This document shows, one piece after another, positions 34,501 through 44,015 of a stretch of DNA of 64,000 nt. Every line of letters begins with the position of its first letter. Positions within the stretch are counted from its first letter, which is position 1. The stretch lies in contig JANJXV010000004.1 of NCBI GenBank assembly GCA_024803745.1, positions 50,787,858-50,851,857 of the forward strand, in the 5' to 3' direction. This DNA is from Megascapheus bottae (taxonomy: Eukaryota > Chordata > Mammalia > Rodentia > Geomyidae). The notes under the pieces were generated by a model. That model worked only from the letters and a program-made list of their open reading frames with translations. It searched no databases and was not told where the DNA came from. The position numbers were made by a program, and so were the translations under genes.

Positions 34501-35879
34501 AGTCTTTCATCAATTCCCAATAATTTGTATATTTATGCTATTGAGATAAAGGATTGCTTTTTTCTATAAATGATGGTTTTCCTTTAGCACCCCTCCTATT
34601 ACAACCCTTTTCAGAAAAGACGCCCAGGTTTAAAGCAAAAGCCTCCAGAGGTAAGTAAAAGTCGGTCGACGCCCCCCCCCCCATTATGTCTTTTTTTTTT
34701 TTCCCTAGGAAGTGCACTGTGGGCCTAAAACGGAGAGGAAAAGCTGGACGCAGCAAGCTCTCTAAGCCAGGGTGGTCAAGGGACTCTTGAACCCCTTCTG
34801 GGGTTCTTGTCAATAATAGGGCATGTCTGAGAGGATGTGTGGGTTTGAGTCCTGCCGGAAAGACACATCTAAATCTAAATAAGCTATTTTGTGAGAATAT
34901 TCATCTGAGTTCATGTTTTAGTGTTAAGTGTATCTGACTGAGCCCAATTTTCTTGTTATGAGTTCGGAATTGCTGTCAATGTCTTGTTTTGCTTTCTCTC
35001 TTGCTTGAGAATGGCCTCCGCTGGCTGGCTGGCTACCAGGGAACAAAAATCTCCATAGGGGAGGTACCCCCTGAGTTCAGAGCCCCATGGTCTTTCCATT
35101 ACTGATAGTTTAAGGCCAGGCATGCCATCAGAAGTTTGGGGGTTACTTTAAAGGTCTCTTCTTCTCTGTGTTGTTCATGTTAAATGTTTTTCCTTGGGTA
35201 TTTTTTCTTGTCTGGTTTTGTCTTAAATATGGATCCTTGTGGGTTTTTTTGTGTGCGTGTGTGTGTGCACATCTTTGTTATCCATTTGAATCTCTTGAAA
35301 ACTTTGGAAAAGGTATGGTCGATATTAATTTTGTGTGCTTTAAGATGTTTAAGTGTGAATGTGTGTGAATGTATGTGAGCAAACATGTTCTGAATTAAAC
35401 AATGATGAGTTTATACTTGAAACTAACAAACAAAAAAGTCTAAACTCCAAGAAAAGCCATATGTCTGAAGGGATTATTGTGTTGTTTTAGAGAGGAACTA
35501 CTTTAAAATCTAGTATTATAATGTATAGAGCTGTTTACATTATAAACATTGTATCCTGTTTTGCAAAAAGGCACCAGGGGACTTGGAATTTATTTTCTTG
35601 AGTTTAAATTTGGAGATAAGTATCAAAAATTTAAATGTGAATTTATCAGTTTCAAAAACTTTGCCTGTCTGTTTTTTAGAAAGGACAGGGCTTCATCCTG
35701 TCTCTTCCTTGCAGACTGACACTGGAAATCTGATGGTAAAGTGGTGATATGATTAGTATTTCTTAAAATTGCCCCATAATGATTCAAGTCAGATCCCCGC
35801 TAGAAAAACGGGCTACACCCATTTTTTTTATAGCATTTCAGGGGACATCAGAATTTTCCTAGGAGGCTGACACAAGGGA
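34501..35879 (+). other. ERV-internal or inserted sequence, unassigned
   Basis: Between the gag remnant and integrase, protease, reverse transcriptase and RNase H would be expected, about 3 kb; only 1.4 kb is present. I see no YXDD-type RT motif or DSG-type protease motif. Frames are short, with a Phe/Cys-rich run at 35168-35380 over a GTGTGTG tract. It may be deleted pol, another decayed insertion, or rearranged ERV. Confidence 0.5.
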
Positions 35880-36308
35880 ACCATTGGCTGATCAATTGGC
35901 AACCAATGGGATTATTACAGCTACTGTTTAGCCTCAGCAGGACCTTCAATTAGCTCATGGGTGACATGAACTGACTAACTTAAATTGGAGAGGGTTGCAT
36001 CAAAGATTCCCCCTGGTCCCTATAAAAGACTTAAAAAAGATCGTGAGGACATGTAAATCATGCATGCCATTTTTACAAGTCCCACCTCGACAATCACCTA
36101 GCATCAACGCCCGGGGCCTCAAATCTAACATTATCTGGCAGACTGATGTGCCATTTTGGGTTTATCCCTACAGGTTAAAACGGATAATGAGCCTTGTTTT
36201 GCGAGCAAGTCATTACAATTTTTTTCGGACTCGGAATATTAAACATACCACTGGGATAACTTATAATCCCAGGGGACAAGCTATAATTGAGAGACACAAT
36301 AAGACCTA
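35880..36308 (+). pseudogene. ERV integrase, N-terminal and core remnant
   Basis: The zinc-binding region is visible near 35955-36065, with paired His then C-K-S-C. It is followed by a linker and W-Q-T-D with the first catalytic Asp near 36145. The second catalytic region (K-T-D-N-E, near 36178) follows after a deletion of much of the core and in a shifted frame. The Y-N-P-R-G-Q-A-I-I-E-R segment holding the third acidic residue lies at 36262-36294. Integrase inserts proviral DNA into the host genome; this copy is inactive because of the core deletion and frame breaks. The downstream C-terminal domain is separated by the L1 insertion. Confidence 0.85.
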
Positions 36309-36323
36309 AAAAAATCAACTAAT
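36309..36323 (+). repeat. TSD of L1, left copy
   Basis: aaaaaatcaactaat; an identical copy is at 41007-41021. Confidence 0.95.
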
Positions 36324-37185
36324 AAGGTCTGAAGATGGCACCGAGACAATAGGGACCAAGCCTAACCCTCTCCCACAAAAAGAATCAGGGAATCCCACGA
36401 GCCAACTATCTTAAGAAATTCACAACTTCAAATTCAAGAAGCAACAGAGAAGTACACAAACTGGAAAAGAAACCCAGATAAAGCTTATATACTACGTTCT
36501 TGAATCCAAAACCTGAGGACCCCTTCCCCCACCCTTCACTGCTGGCTCCAAAGCTGAGAAAGTCGCAGCAGAGGGTACCAGGCCTGGAAGCCCTGAACTC
36601 CAGCGATGCCAGCAAGTGGCGGAATCCATACACAGGAGCCCACACATACCGGGCATGGACAGCACAGACGGCAGCAGAAGGGAAGCAAATGACCATCCAA
36701 CACCACGGAGCAGCTCACAGCCAAACCCCAAAGAATAAGTAGTCCAGCGGGTTCCCCAAAACCCATTGGGAAAGCAGAGCTGGCGTGGAGATACAGAACT
36801 TAACCCTGGCCCCTCCCACCCCACCTAAGAAGACTGACAAGTGTAGGGGGCAAGGAATTCAGAATCCTGTCCCTTCTCCCAACAGCCACCTCCCCAGGCC
36901 AATGACTAGATATTGACAGGCGGGCCGGTGCTAAGACCCAGCACCCTACCAAAGGGGCAGAGGTGTCCCTGCTCCCACCTGCCCAACAGCCTCCTCTCTC
37001 AGAACACTGAAACTGGAGACTGAGGGGCGCTGAGACCCTGCCTTCCAACAGCTGGTGTGTGTGTGTGTGTGAGTCTGTGAGCCAGCATCTGACTGACCCA
37101 AACCTAAGTGGGGCGCCCGCCTGCTGCGAGCCTCCAGCAAGACAGCACCAACGACAGGTGAACTCAAGAAAAGTTTAGCAAAGGC
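36324..37185 (+). promoter_or_regulatory. L1 5' UTR / internal promoter region
   Basis: GC-rich relative to the whole window, with the start-proximal AAGATGGC at 36332-36339 and a GT run at 37056-37070. In L1 the 5' UTR carries the internal Pol II promoter. Long open frames on both strands (up to 110 codons at 36492-36824 on minus) are expected from GC-rich DNA and show no ORF1 features such as a coiled coil. Activity of this promoter is unknown. Confidence 0.75.
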
Positions 37186-38739
37186 ACCATCGACTTAAAC
37201 GACACCATAGTGCAGCTGGGCTTAACAGATATACACAGAGTCTTTAATCCAAGGACAAATCTTTGTACATTTTTCTCAGCACATGGAACACACTCCAATA
37301 TAGATCGTATTAATAGTTCATATGGAAAACTTAAGCAGATACAAGAGGACTGATATAATCCGGTGCATTATATCTGATCACAGTGGAGTCAGACTAGTTC
37401 TGGACAATGCAGTAAAAGTTAACGAAACATTCAAGCACTTGACAGCTGAAAAACACACTTCTGAATAACTCCTGGGTTACAGATCAGATCAAAGAAGAAA
37501 TCCAAACCTTTCTTGAATGTAATGACAATCAAGAGACTTCAAAAAGGAACTTATGGGACACAGCAAAGGCAGTTCTAAGGGGAAAATTTATCGCACTAGG
37601 AGTGCATGTTAAAAAGACAGAAGAAGAGCATGTAAATAATCTAAAAAAGATATTGAAACACTTAAAGGAGCAAGAAAAAGTTAATTCTAAAACAACTAGA
37701 AGGACAGAAATAGCAAAAATAAAATCAGAAATATCAGAAATTGAATAAGATCCACTATACCCAAAATTAATAAATCAAAATGTTGGTTCTTTGAAAGAGT
37801 CAACAAAATAGACAGACCCCTGGCAAGATTAATCAAAAACAGGAGAAGAGAGACTCAAATAAACAAGATTAGAGACCCCACGGGAACAATCACAACTGAT
37901 ATCCAAGAAATTCAGTCGACTAAGAATAAGTACTACCAGGGCCTATATTTAAAGAAACAAGACAATCTAGTAGAAATGGATGACTTCTTAAATAAATTTA
38001 GGCTACCCACATTGAACAATGAAGACGTAAACAAATTGAACAAACCAATCTCTTACAATGAAATTATGGAAGCAATCAGGAAAATGCCAACCAAAAAGAG
38101 CCTAGGTCTAGATGGTTTCACTTGCAGAATTCTACAAGATATTTAAAGGTGAAGTAACACTTATACTCTTGAAACTCTTCCGAGAAATAGAAGCAGAAGG
38201 AGCAATACCAAACTCATTTTCCCAAATCAGGGAAATACCCAACAAAAAAAGAAAACTATAGACCTATCTCTCTAATGAACACAGATGAAAAACTCCTCAA
38301 TTAAATACTAGCCAACAGAATCCAGAAACAAATTTAAAAAATTATACACTACGATCAAGTAGGCTTCATCCCACAGATGCAAGGCTGCTTTAACATTTGC
38401 AAATCAATCAACATAATACATCATATCAACAGAGCTAAGGATAAGAATCATATGATAATTTCTCTGGATACGGAGAAGGCATTTGACAAAATACAACATC
38501 CATGCATGTTGAAAGCACTAGAAAAAAACAGGAATAAGAGGTACATTCCTTAAAATAATTAAAGCCATATATGACAAACCTACAGACAGAATTATACTAA
38601 ATAGTGAAAGACTGGAACCATTAACCTTAATATCAGGAACTAGACAGGGATGCCCACTCTCCACTTTTCAATATAGTGCTGGAACCCTTAGCCAGAGCAA
38701 TAAGGGAAGAGAAGGACATCAAAGGGATCCACATACGGA

Positions 38740-38753
38740 AAGAAGTAATTAAA
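38740..38753 (+). repeat. TSD of SINE, left copy
   Basis: aagaagtaattaaa, matching 38961-38974, flanks the IDL-Geo copy inside L1 ORF2. Confidence 0.93.
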
Positions 38754-38960
38754 TTTGACCGGGAGTTTGGCCTAGTGGTTAAAGTGCTTGCCTAGCATGC
38801 ATGAATACCCGGGTTCGATTCCTTGGTACCACATACATAGAAAAAAGCCGGAAGTGGTGCTGAGGCTCAAGTGATAGAGCTCTAGCCTTGAGAAAGTCCA
38901 AGGACAGTGCTCAGGCCCTGAGCTCAAGCCCAGGACTGGCAAAAAAAAAAAAAAAAAAAA
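38754..38960 (+). mobile_element. IDL-Geo SINE inside L1 ORF2
   Basis: A young copy: CCGGGAGTTTGGCCTAGTGG, GGTTCGATTCCTTGGTACC, AGCCGGAAGTGGTGCTGAGG, GAGCTCAAGCCCAGGACTGG and a 22-base A-tail. It lies just upstream of the codons for the RT catalytic motif. It is the third and newest layer of the ERV/L1/SINE nest. Confidence 0.96.
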
Positions 38961-40540
38961 AAGAAGTAATTAAACTGTCCCTATTCACAGATTAAATGAT
39001 CATCTACTTGAATGACCCACTAAGCTCCACTCCCAAACTTCTAGAATTAATAAACCACTTTAGCAAAGTGGCAGGATACAAAATTAATCTTCAGAAGTCA
39101 GTAGCCTTCTTGTACACCAACAATACACATACAGAAGGCCAAATCAAGAAAATGATCCCATTCGCAATAGCCTCTGAAAGAATAAAATACTCAGGAATTA
39201 ACTTAACCAAAGATGTAAAGGAATTATTTAATGAAAACTATAAAAGCCTAACAAAAGAAATTAAAGAGGATATGAAAAGACATCCCATGCTCATGGGTAG
39301 GGAGAACCAACATAGTGAAAATGGCTATACTGTTAAAATTGATATACAAATTCAATGCAATCCCTATCAAAATCCAAAGACATTACTTACTGAAATAGAA
39401 GATACAATCCAAAGGTTCATATGGAACAAGAAAAGAGCTAGAATAGCCAAAACATTTATAGGCAAAAAGAGCAATGCAGATGGTATTATAATACCAGACT
39501 TCAAACTTTACTATAGAACCATAATAACAACAACAACAAAAAAAAACAGCATGGTATTGGCACAAAAACAGACCAGAAGAACAATGAACACAATAGAAGA
39601 TCCAGAAATAGAACCACATACCTATAGTCAACTTGTTTTTGATAAAGGAGCCAAAGATATACAGTGGAACAAGCACAGTCTATTCAATTATTGGTGCTGG
39701 CAAAACTGGGCAGTCACATGCAGAAAACTAAAAATTGACCCTAGCCTTTCACGATGCAAGCATTAACTCAAAGTGGATCAAAAACCTCAATGTCAGACTG
39801 TAAACCATGAAACTGCTACATGATAGAGTAGGAGAGACACTGGAACTCATAGGCATAAGCAAAAGATTCCTGAACAGAATCCCAGGGTCACAACAGATTG
39901 GAGAGAGACTCAATAAATGGGACTACCTAAAAATAAAAAGTTTCTGCACAGATAAAAGCATAGCCACAAAAGGAGAGAGACAGCCAACCAACTGGGAAAA
40001 GATATTTACCAATAATATATAAGAAAAGTGTCTAATATCCAGTATTTACAGGGAACTCAAGAAACTAATCCCCCCAAAACCAACAAACCATTCACTAAAT
40101 GGGTAAGGGAACTAAAAAGAGACTTATCAAAAGAAGAGATTAAAATGGCAGAAAAGCATATGAGAAAATGTTCATCATCCATGGTCATAAAGGAAATGCA
40201 AATAAAAACAACCCTAAGATACCACCTTACCCCAACAAGAATGTCCAAGATTTTGAACTCAGACAATGACAGATGCTGGCGGGGTTTTGGAGAAAAAGGA
40301 ACCCTACTGCACTGCTGGTGGGACTGTAAACTAGTTCAGCCACTCTGGAAAGTAGTGTGGAAGTTTCTTAAAGAACTGAAAATTGACCTTCCCTATGATC
40401 CCGCCATACCACTTCTGGGCATCTATCCTGAATACCATAACCGAAGATATGATAAGGACACCTGCTCAGCTATGTTCATCTCTGTACTATTTACTATAGC
40501 CAGGCAATGGAAAAAATCCTGATGCCCTACTGCAGATGAA

Positions 40541-41006
40541 TGGATACGGAAAATGTGGTATATATATCCAATGGAATTCTACATTGCCAACAGACAAGAT
40601 AAAATAATGGTATTTGCTGGGCAGTGGATGAATCTAGAGTGAATCATGTTAATGAGACATGTCAAGACCAAAAGAACAAAGGCGCATGGTATTCTTAATA
40701 TGTGGCTGTTAGATCCAAACAATACGAGAGGGAGGCCCCAATAGTGGCATAACCAATGCTATGGACATGGTACTGGAAATATAAACACAACTACATAGAC
40801 ATAAAAACTTATGACTCTATAGACATAATGTTTTAATTCATAGATTAATATGTATCTATGACATCCAAACCCTCAGCCCAATTTTGATTATGTTCTAAAA
40901 TCTAAGTGCCAGTGATTGTATATAGAGATTCCCTTCTTGAATACTTGTTTGGTAAACATGTCATTTGAAATACGATGTAAAAATCAATGTTAATAATTTT
41001 TTTAAT
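40541..41006 (+). other. L1 3' UTR, non-G-rich type
   Basis: It runs from the end of ORF2 through ATCCAAACAATACGAGAGGG and GAGGCCCCAATAGTGGCATA to AATAATTTTTTTAATAAAA. It lacks the GGGGAGGGAAATGGGGACC block and the GGGTATCAATGT motif of the other young L1 tails here, so it belongs to a different L1 subfamily. Confidence 0.75.
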
Positions 41007-41021
41007 AAAAAATCAACTAAT
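41007..41021 (+). repeat. TSD of L1, right copy
   Basis: Identical to 36309-36323. Confidence 0.95.
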
Positions 41022-41340
41022 GAAACAAAAAGGGGGAGGCAACCCCCATGATTAATTAAACAGCCATGCTTACATTAAACATTTTAAATTTTTCCAAGGA
41101 TCAACCTCTGACTGCTTTTCAGAGACATTGGTATAATCAGTTATCTTATTTAAAGGTTAAAGTCCATTGAAAAGATCCTCTTCCTGGATCATGGAGAGGC
41201 CCTGATCTCCTCATTAGTGTGGGGAGAGGATTTGGATGTGTCTTCCTGGTGGGAGAACGAAACCCAATATGGGTACCAGCTAGAAATTTATATTGTCAGC
41301 AAACTAAAAAAAATTACCCAAGAGCACCTCCCTCTTGAGG
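41022..41340 (+). pseudogene. ERV integrase C-terminal remnant
   Basis: Downstream of the L1, sequence resumes with a C-terminal-domain pattern: F-Q-R-H-W-Y near 41118, [12 protein letters not shown] near 41171-41206, then in another frame G-F-G-C-V-F and I-W-V-P-A-R-N near 41230-41285. This W-rich SH3-like domain binds DNA in retroviral integrases. At least one frameshift lies between the two halves. Confidence 0.78.
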
Positions 41341-41930
41341 TATGATTTTCCTTCTCCCTCAAGTTCACAGGAAACCATACTGGACACTCTGCCTGCTTGT
41401 GGTTGGATTCCTCGTAGTTGCCTTCTTTCTCCTCATCCTGGGCATCATTATCCACCTCGCCCACAAAAACATTCTAAGATTCCTCAATAATACACGTTAT
41501 TAATGACATATCACATAGAAGACACTATTTTGGACCTACAATCTCTCTATGGATTGGACAAAATGATTGGCTCTCTTACCTTCTCCCCTTCGTGGGCCTC
41601 TTGGTTATAGTGATCAGATAAGCTCCTTCAGTTTCTTAGAGATCAGGTTAAAGCTGTTCAACTAATGGTGGTTCGACAATATGCTATGTGGACTGGGAAC
41701 CCTATGAGGTTGGCCCTGGCCCTTACCAGGATGTACAAATGTAAACCAGAGGATAGAAGGGTTTCCTTTATGGATGTTGGCCATCTCCCCTACTTAAAAT
41801 CTCCATTTGGGTCTGCCAACTCTACAAGTGAATTGCCTGAAGATCTAGAGTGGTAGTCAATGATGCGTAAGATCCCCGGAGGGGGACAACCTAAGACAGG
41901 CACACTCTCGAGTAAAGCAAGCACCTGCTT
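41341..41930 (+). pseudogene. ERV env remnant (transmembrane part)
   Basis: Most of env, including the surface subunit, is gone. One reading of 41360-41480 gives a hydrophobic run with V-V-G-F-L-V-V-A-F-F-L-L-I-L-G then H-L-A-H-K. Another, at 41578-41680, gives L-L-P-F-V-G-L-L-V-I-V followed, after a frame break, by R-D-Q-V-K-A-V-Q-L-M-V. The second looks like the membrane span plus tail of gamma/D-type Env proteins, which would anchor Env in the membrane. Stops separate all segments. The 64-codon frame 41665-41856 is the continuation of the tail. Confidence 0.55.
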
Positions 41931-41952
41931 AATAAAACAAAAAAGGAGGAGA
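41931..41952 (+). promoter_or_regulatory. ERV polypurine tract
   Basis: AATAAAACAAAAAAGGAGGA then GA lies directly before the LTR start. It would prime plus-strand DNA synthesis in reverse transcription. Confidence 0.85.
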
Positions 41953-42410
41953 TGTGGAGCATGTCACATCAGGGAAATGGAATCCTATTTTGTAGAAAAG
42001 GAGGCCTCATTCGTGGCCCAGTGCTCATTTCCTGATCTTGGGACTGCACCTGGCTGAGATGGTGCCTGCCACTCTGTTGGAAGGTGTGGCTGTGATTTTG
42101 ATGTAAAGTAAGGCTACCTCTGGGATAGGCCCCGAACCCTTCAGCCCTCTCAGACAGTACATGATTCCCTTTCCTTACCTTCCCCGCCCTGCCCACCTTT
42201 GTGCTGATAGGCTCCTGCATCCAATATTAGCTGAATATACTTCCTCAATAAATGAGTTCCTGCCTTGACTAGTCTCCCTGATGCATCGGATTATCCTCCG
42301 GTGAGGTGCTGGCGGTCAGTCAACCCTTTTTCTGCTCATCCCGGTTGGGGCATGTTCTCTCTATTCCTCCTGCAGGTCAGGAGGGACTGAGGACTAAAAA
42401 CCCCGACACA
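41953..42410 (+). repeat. ERV 3' LTR
   Basis: It begins TGTGGAGCATG and ends CCCCGACACA, with the short terminal inverted repeat TGT/ACA, about 458 bases. A CCAAT motif lies at 42221-42225. AATAAA lies at 42247-42252, followed by a GT-poor R/U5. The sharp switch to AT-rich unique DNA at 42411 supports the boundary. No partner LTR is in the window, so age cannot be estimated by LTR divergence. Confidence 0.88.
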
Positions 42411-42479
42411 TGACACTATTTGAGTTATCCCTTTAATCTACCATATTTCAATTAAGATATTTGTATATACTTTTTAACA

Positions 42480-42840
42480 GCTAACATATTTACTTGAAAG
42501 TTCATAAGCTAATACTAGATTCCATATATGAGGGAAACATGAAACCTTCCTCTCCCTGGGCCTGATTTTCTTCATTTCACATGATTTTTTTTTAGGGATT
42601 TTCATGTGTATACAAATGATGCAATATCATTCTTTGTAGTGCTTGAATAAAATTCTGTTGTATATACCACATTTTCCTGATCTATTCATCCACTGAGGAC
42701 CATGTGGGCTGTTTGATACTTTGGCTGTGGTGAAGACTGCTGCAATAAACATGGTTGTGCTAGCGGCTTTATTGATTCTTGCTCTGTAATCTTTTGGAAA
42801 AATGCCCAGGAATGGAAGTGCTAGATCGGGGCCTATTTCT
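42480..42840 (-). mobile_element. old L1 3' part, left segment
   Basis: Reverse-complement ORF2 end: CCATATATGAGGGAAACATG, GGGCCTGATTTTCTTCATTT, TGTTGTATATACCACATTTT, TCATCCACTGAGGACCATGT, GCTGCAATAAACATGGTTGT, AATGCCCAGGAATGGAAGTG. Interrupted by the younger L1 that follows. Confidence 0.82.
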
Positions 42841-43522
42841 TTTTTTCACATATTTTTTTATTGTAATTAATAGAAGGGTTACATTATATTCACCAGATAG
42901 AAGGAGCATTACTTCACAAACATTGATACCCTTTCTCATGTCTTGGTCCCCATTTCCCTCCCCCAGCCCTCATCTTGTTTTCCCCCTTTCCCTATCCTAT
43001 TTTAAATAACCAAATAAACATATATACAATATATCAGATAACAAACTGAAATACTGTAACCATATGAGATTACCAAGAGGCAGCAAAAGAGATGAGGGAT
43101 AACATAGTATAACAAGGACAACAATCACTCATTATATGGATTTTGTTTCTATATCCTGGAGGTCCTTTCATTTAGTGTCATACTATATGGCCTTATGTAT
43201 CTAGGTTTTGCTCTATTGTAAATCTCTGCTAGGAGAGCCCAAGATTTCTACTGATTATGGCAAATGAGGGAAACCATTGAGCCTATGTTCCTTTGAGTCT
43301 GACTTACTTCACTTAATATGTTTTTTTCTAAGTCTTTCCATTTCCTTTCAAAATGAGGCAATGTTGTTCTTTCTGACAGCAGCATGGGATTCCATTGTGT
43401 ATAAATTCCACATCTTGTTGATCCACTCATTAATTGAGGGGTATCTGAAGTGGTTCCCTATCTTTGCTATGGTAAATAGTGCTGCAATGAACACCGTTGT
43501 GCTAGTGGATTTAGTATGTTCA
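42841..43522 (-). mobile_element. young L1 3' end inside older L1
   Basis: On +: TTTTTTTATTGTAATTAATAG (tail and signal), CATTGATACCCTTTCTCATG, TCTTGGTCCCCATTTCCCTC, then the ORF2 C-terminus (AAATGAGGCAATGTTGTTCT, CATTGTGTATAAATTCCACA, TGCTGCAATGAACACCGTTG). The flanks gggcctatttct (42829-42840) and gggtctatttct (43523-43534) form an 11/12 TSD. The + frame at 43277-43570 is antisense to ORF2. Confidence 0.87.
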
Positions 43523-43534
43523 GGGTCTATTTCT

Positions 43535-43585
43535 ATATTTAGGTTTTTGAGGAATTTTCATAATTGTTAAACAATTATTCTCATG
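43535..43585 (-). mobile_element. old L1, right segment
   Basis: ATATTTAGGTTTTTGAGGAA then TTTTCATAATTG continues the old L1 ORF2 reverse complement beyond the inserted young L1. Confidence 0.6.
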
Positions 43586-43599
43586 AGAAGTGTATTAGA

Positions 43600-43870
43600 G
43601 CTCCCTTGAATGGAGTAGAATGAGGTCAGTGGGAAAAGTTTGTACAACTGAAGAGGAGAATGGGGAGAGGGTATATATAGTAAAATAAGTTCCACGTGCA
43701 TGGTGTAAAACTAAGAAAATAAGGGAAGTGTTGGGTTTGGAGTAATGAGTCAGAATGTTGAAAGGGTTGACATGGATTAAGATGCATTGTACTCAAACTG
43801 GCTAAGTGTTAATTACTTTGTACAACCACTTAAATATGATAATAATAATAATAATAACAATAATAAATGC
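43600..43870 (+). repeat. unnamed interspersed repeat, copy A, with (AAT)n end
   Basis: Shares an ordered set of blocks with 51725-51975 and 57480-57720: AAACTAAGAAAATAAGGGAA, GTGTTGGGTTTGGAGTAATG, AATGTTGAAAGGGTTGACAT, TTGTACAACCACTTAAAT. It ends in an AAT run (about 43838-43866). I cannot name the family. Confidence 0.6.
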
Positions 43871-43889
43871 CAGATTTAAAGTGTTCTAA

Positions 43890-44015
43890 GCTATTCACAT
43901 GTTCCTAAATTATTCTAAGTGCTTATCATCATTAATCACTTAATTTTTATAGCCACTGTGCACAGTAGAATTATCATTCTATAAATATATATGTAGTTCC
44001 AAGACTGAGATGCCA
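43890..44015 (+). mobile_element. MIR fragment
   Basis: TGTTCTAAGCTATTCACATG, TCTAAGTGCTTATCATCATT, AATCACTTAATTTTTATAGC, CACTGTGCACAGTAGAATTA follow the MIR core order. Confidence 0.65.

Larger units (their letters stand above)
37186..40540 (+). pseudogene. L1 ORF2 remnant (endonuclease to C-terminus)
   Basis: ORF2 is the L1 endonuclease-reverse transcriptase. It begins within the endonuclease (I-D-L-N-D-T near 37189; S-A-H-G-T-H-S-N-I-D near 37284, around the catalytic-domain end). The linker and RT fingers follow (F-F-E-R-V-N-K-I-D-R-P-L-A-R near 37789), then F-D-K-I-Q near 38483 and G-T-R-Q-G-C near 38638. At the RT catalytic site the reading is L-F-T-D then a stop (TAA, 38993-38995) in place of the usual F-A-D-D. 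The frame 38996-39766 (256 codons) covers thumb and downstream domain; 39807-40022 and 40028-40522 continue in other frames. The latter ends with the cysteine-rich segment (C-W-R-G-F-G...H-C-W-W-D-C) near 40276-40326. Not functional. Confidence 0.93.
36324..41006 (+). mobile_element. L1 with both ends but internal deletion
   Basis: Bounded by a perfect 15-base TSD (36309-36323, 41007-41021). It starts with AAGGTCTGAAGATGGCACCG, whose AAGATGGC resembles the YY1-type site at the start of mammalian L1. It has about 860 bases of GC-rich 5' UTR, then jumps near 37186 into the endonuclease part of ORF2. ORF1 and the start of ORF2 are missing. ORF2 is broken by stops and frameshifts and by the IDL-Geo SINE at 38754-38960. 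The 3' UTR ends in AATAAAA with almost no extra A-tail. Confidence 0.93.
33305..42410 (+). mobile_element. class II ERV, 5'-truncated, interrupted by L1
   Basis: Internal retroviral sequence runs from about 33305 in order: gag capsid remnant, an unassigned stretch, integrase pieces, env-end remnants, polypurine tract and one 3' LTR ending at 42410. No 5' LTR, primer-binding site or recognisable protease is present. The L1 at 36324-41006 lies in the integrase region. Excluding L1, about 4.4 kb of the provirus remains, much shorter than a complete one. All frames have stops and deletions, so it cannot encode working proteins. GC content is visibly higher than in the flanks. Confidence 0.88.

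Noticed and set aside
36492..36824. Frames up to 110 codons on the minus strand in GC-rich DNA
   Set aside because: They lie in the L1 5' UTR, where GC-rich DNA makes long chance frames on several frames at once.
38996..39766. A 256-codon frame, the longest in the window, as a host gene
   Set aside because: It is the 3' half of L1 ORF2 starting after the stop in the RT motif, inside a TSD-flanked L1.
33305..42410. A functional or domesticated retroviral gene
   Set aside because: gag, integrase and env remnants all carry stops, frameshifts or deletions, and no intact frame longer than about 105 codons is retroviral.
43277..43570. A 97-codon plus frame as a coding gene
   Set aside because: Antisense to the L1 ORF2 C-terminus.
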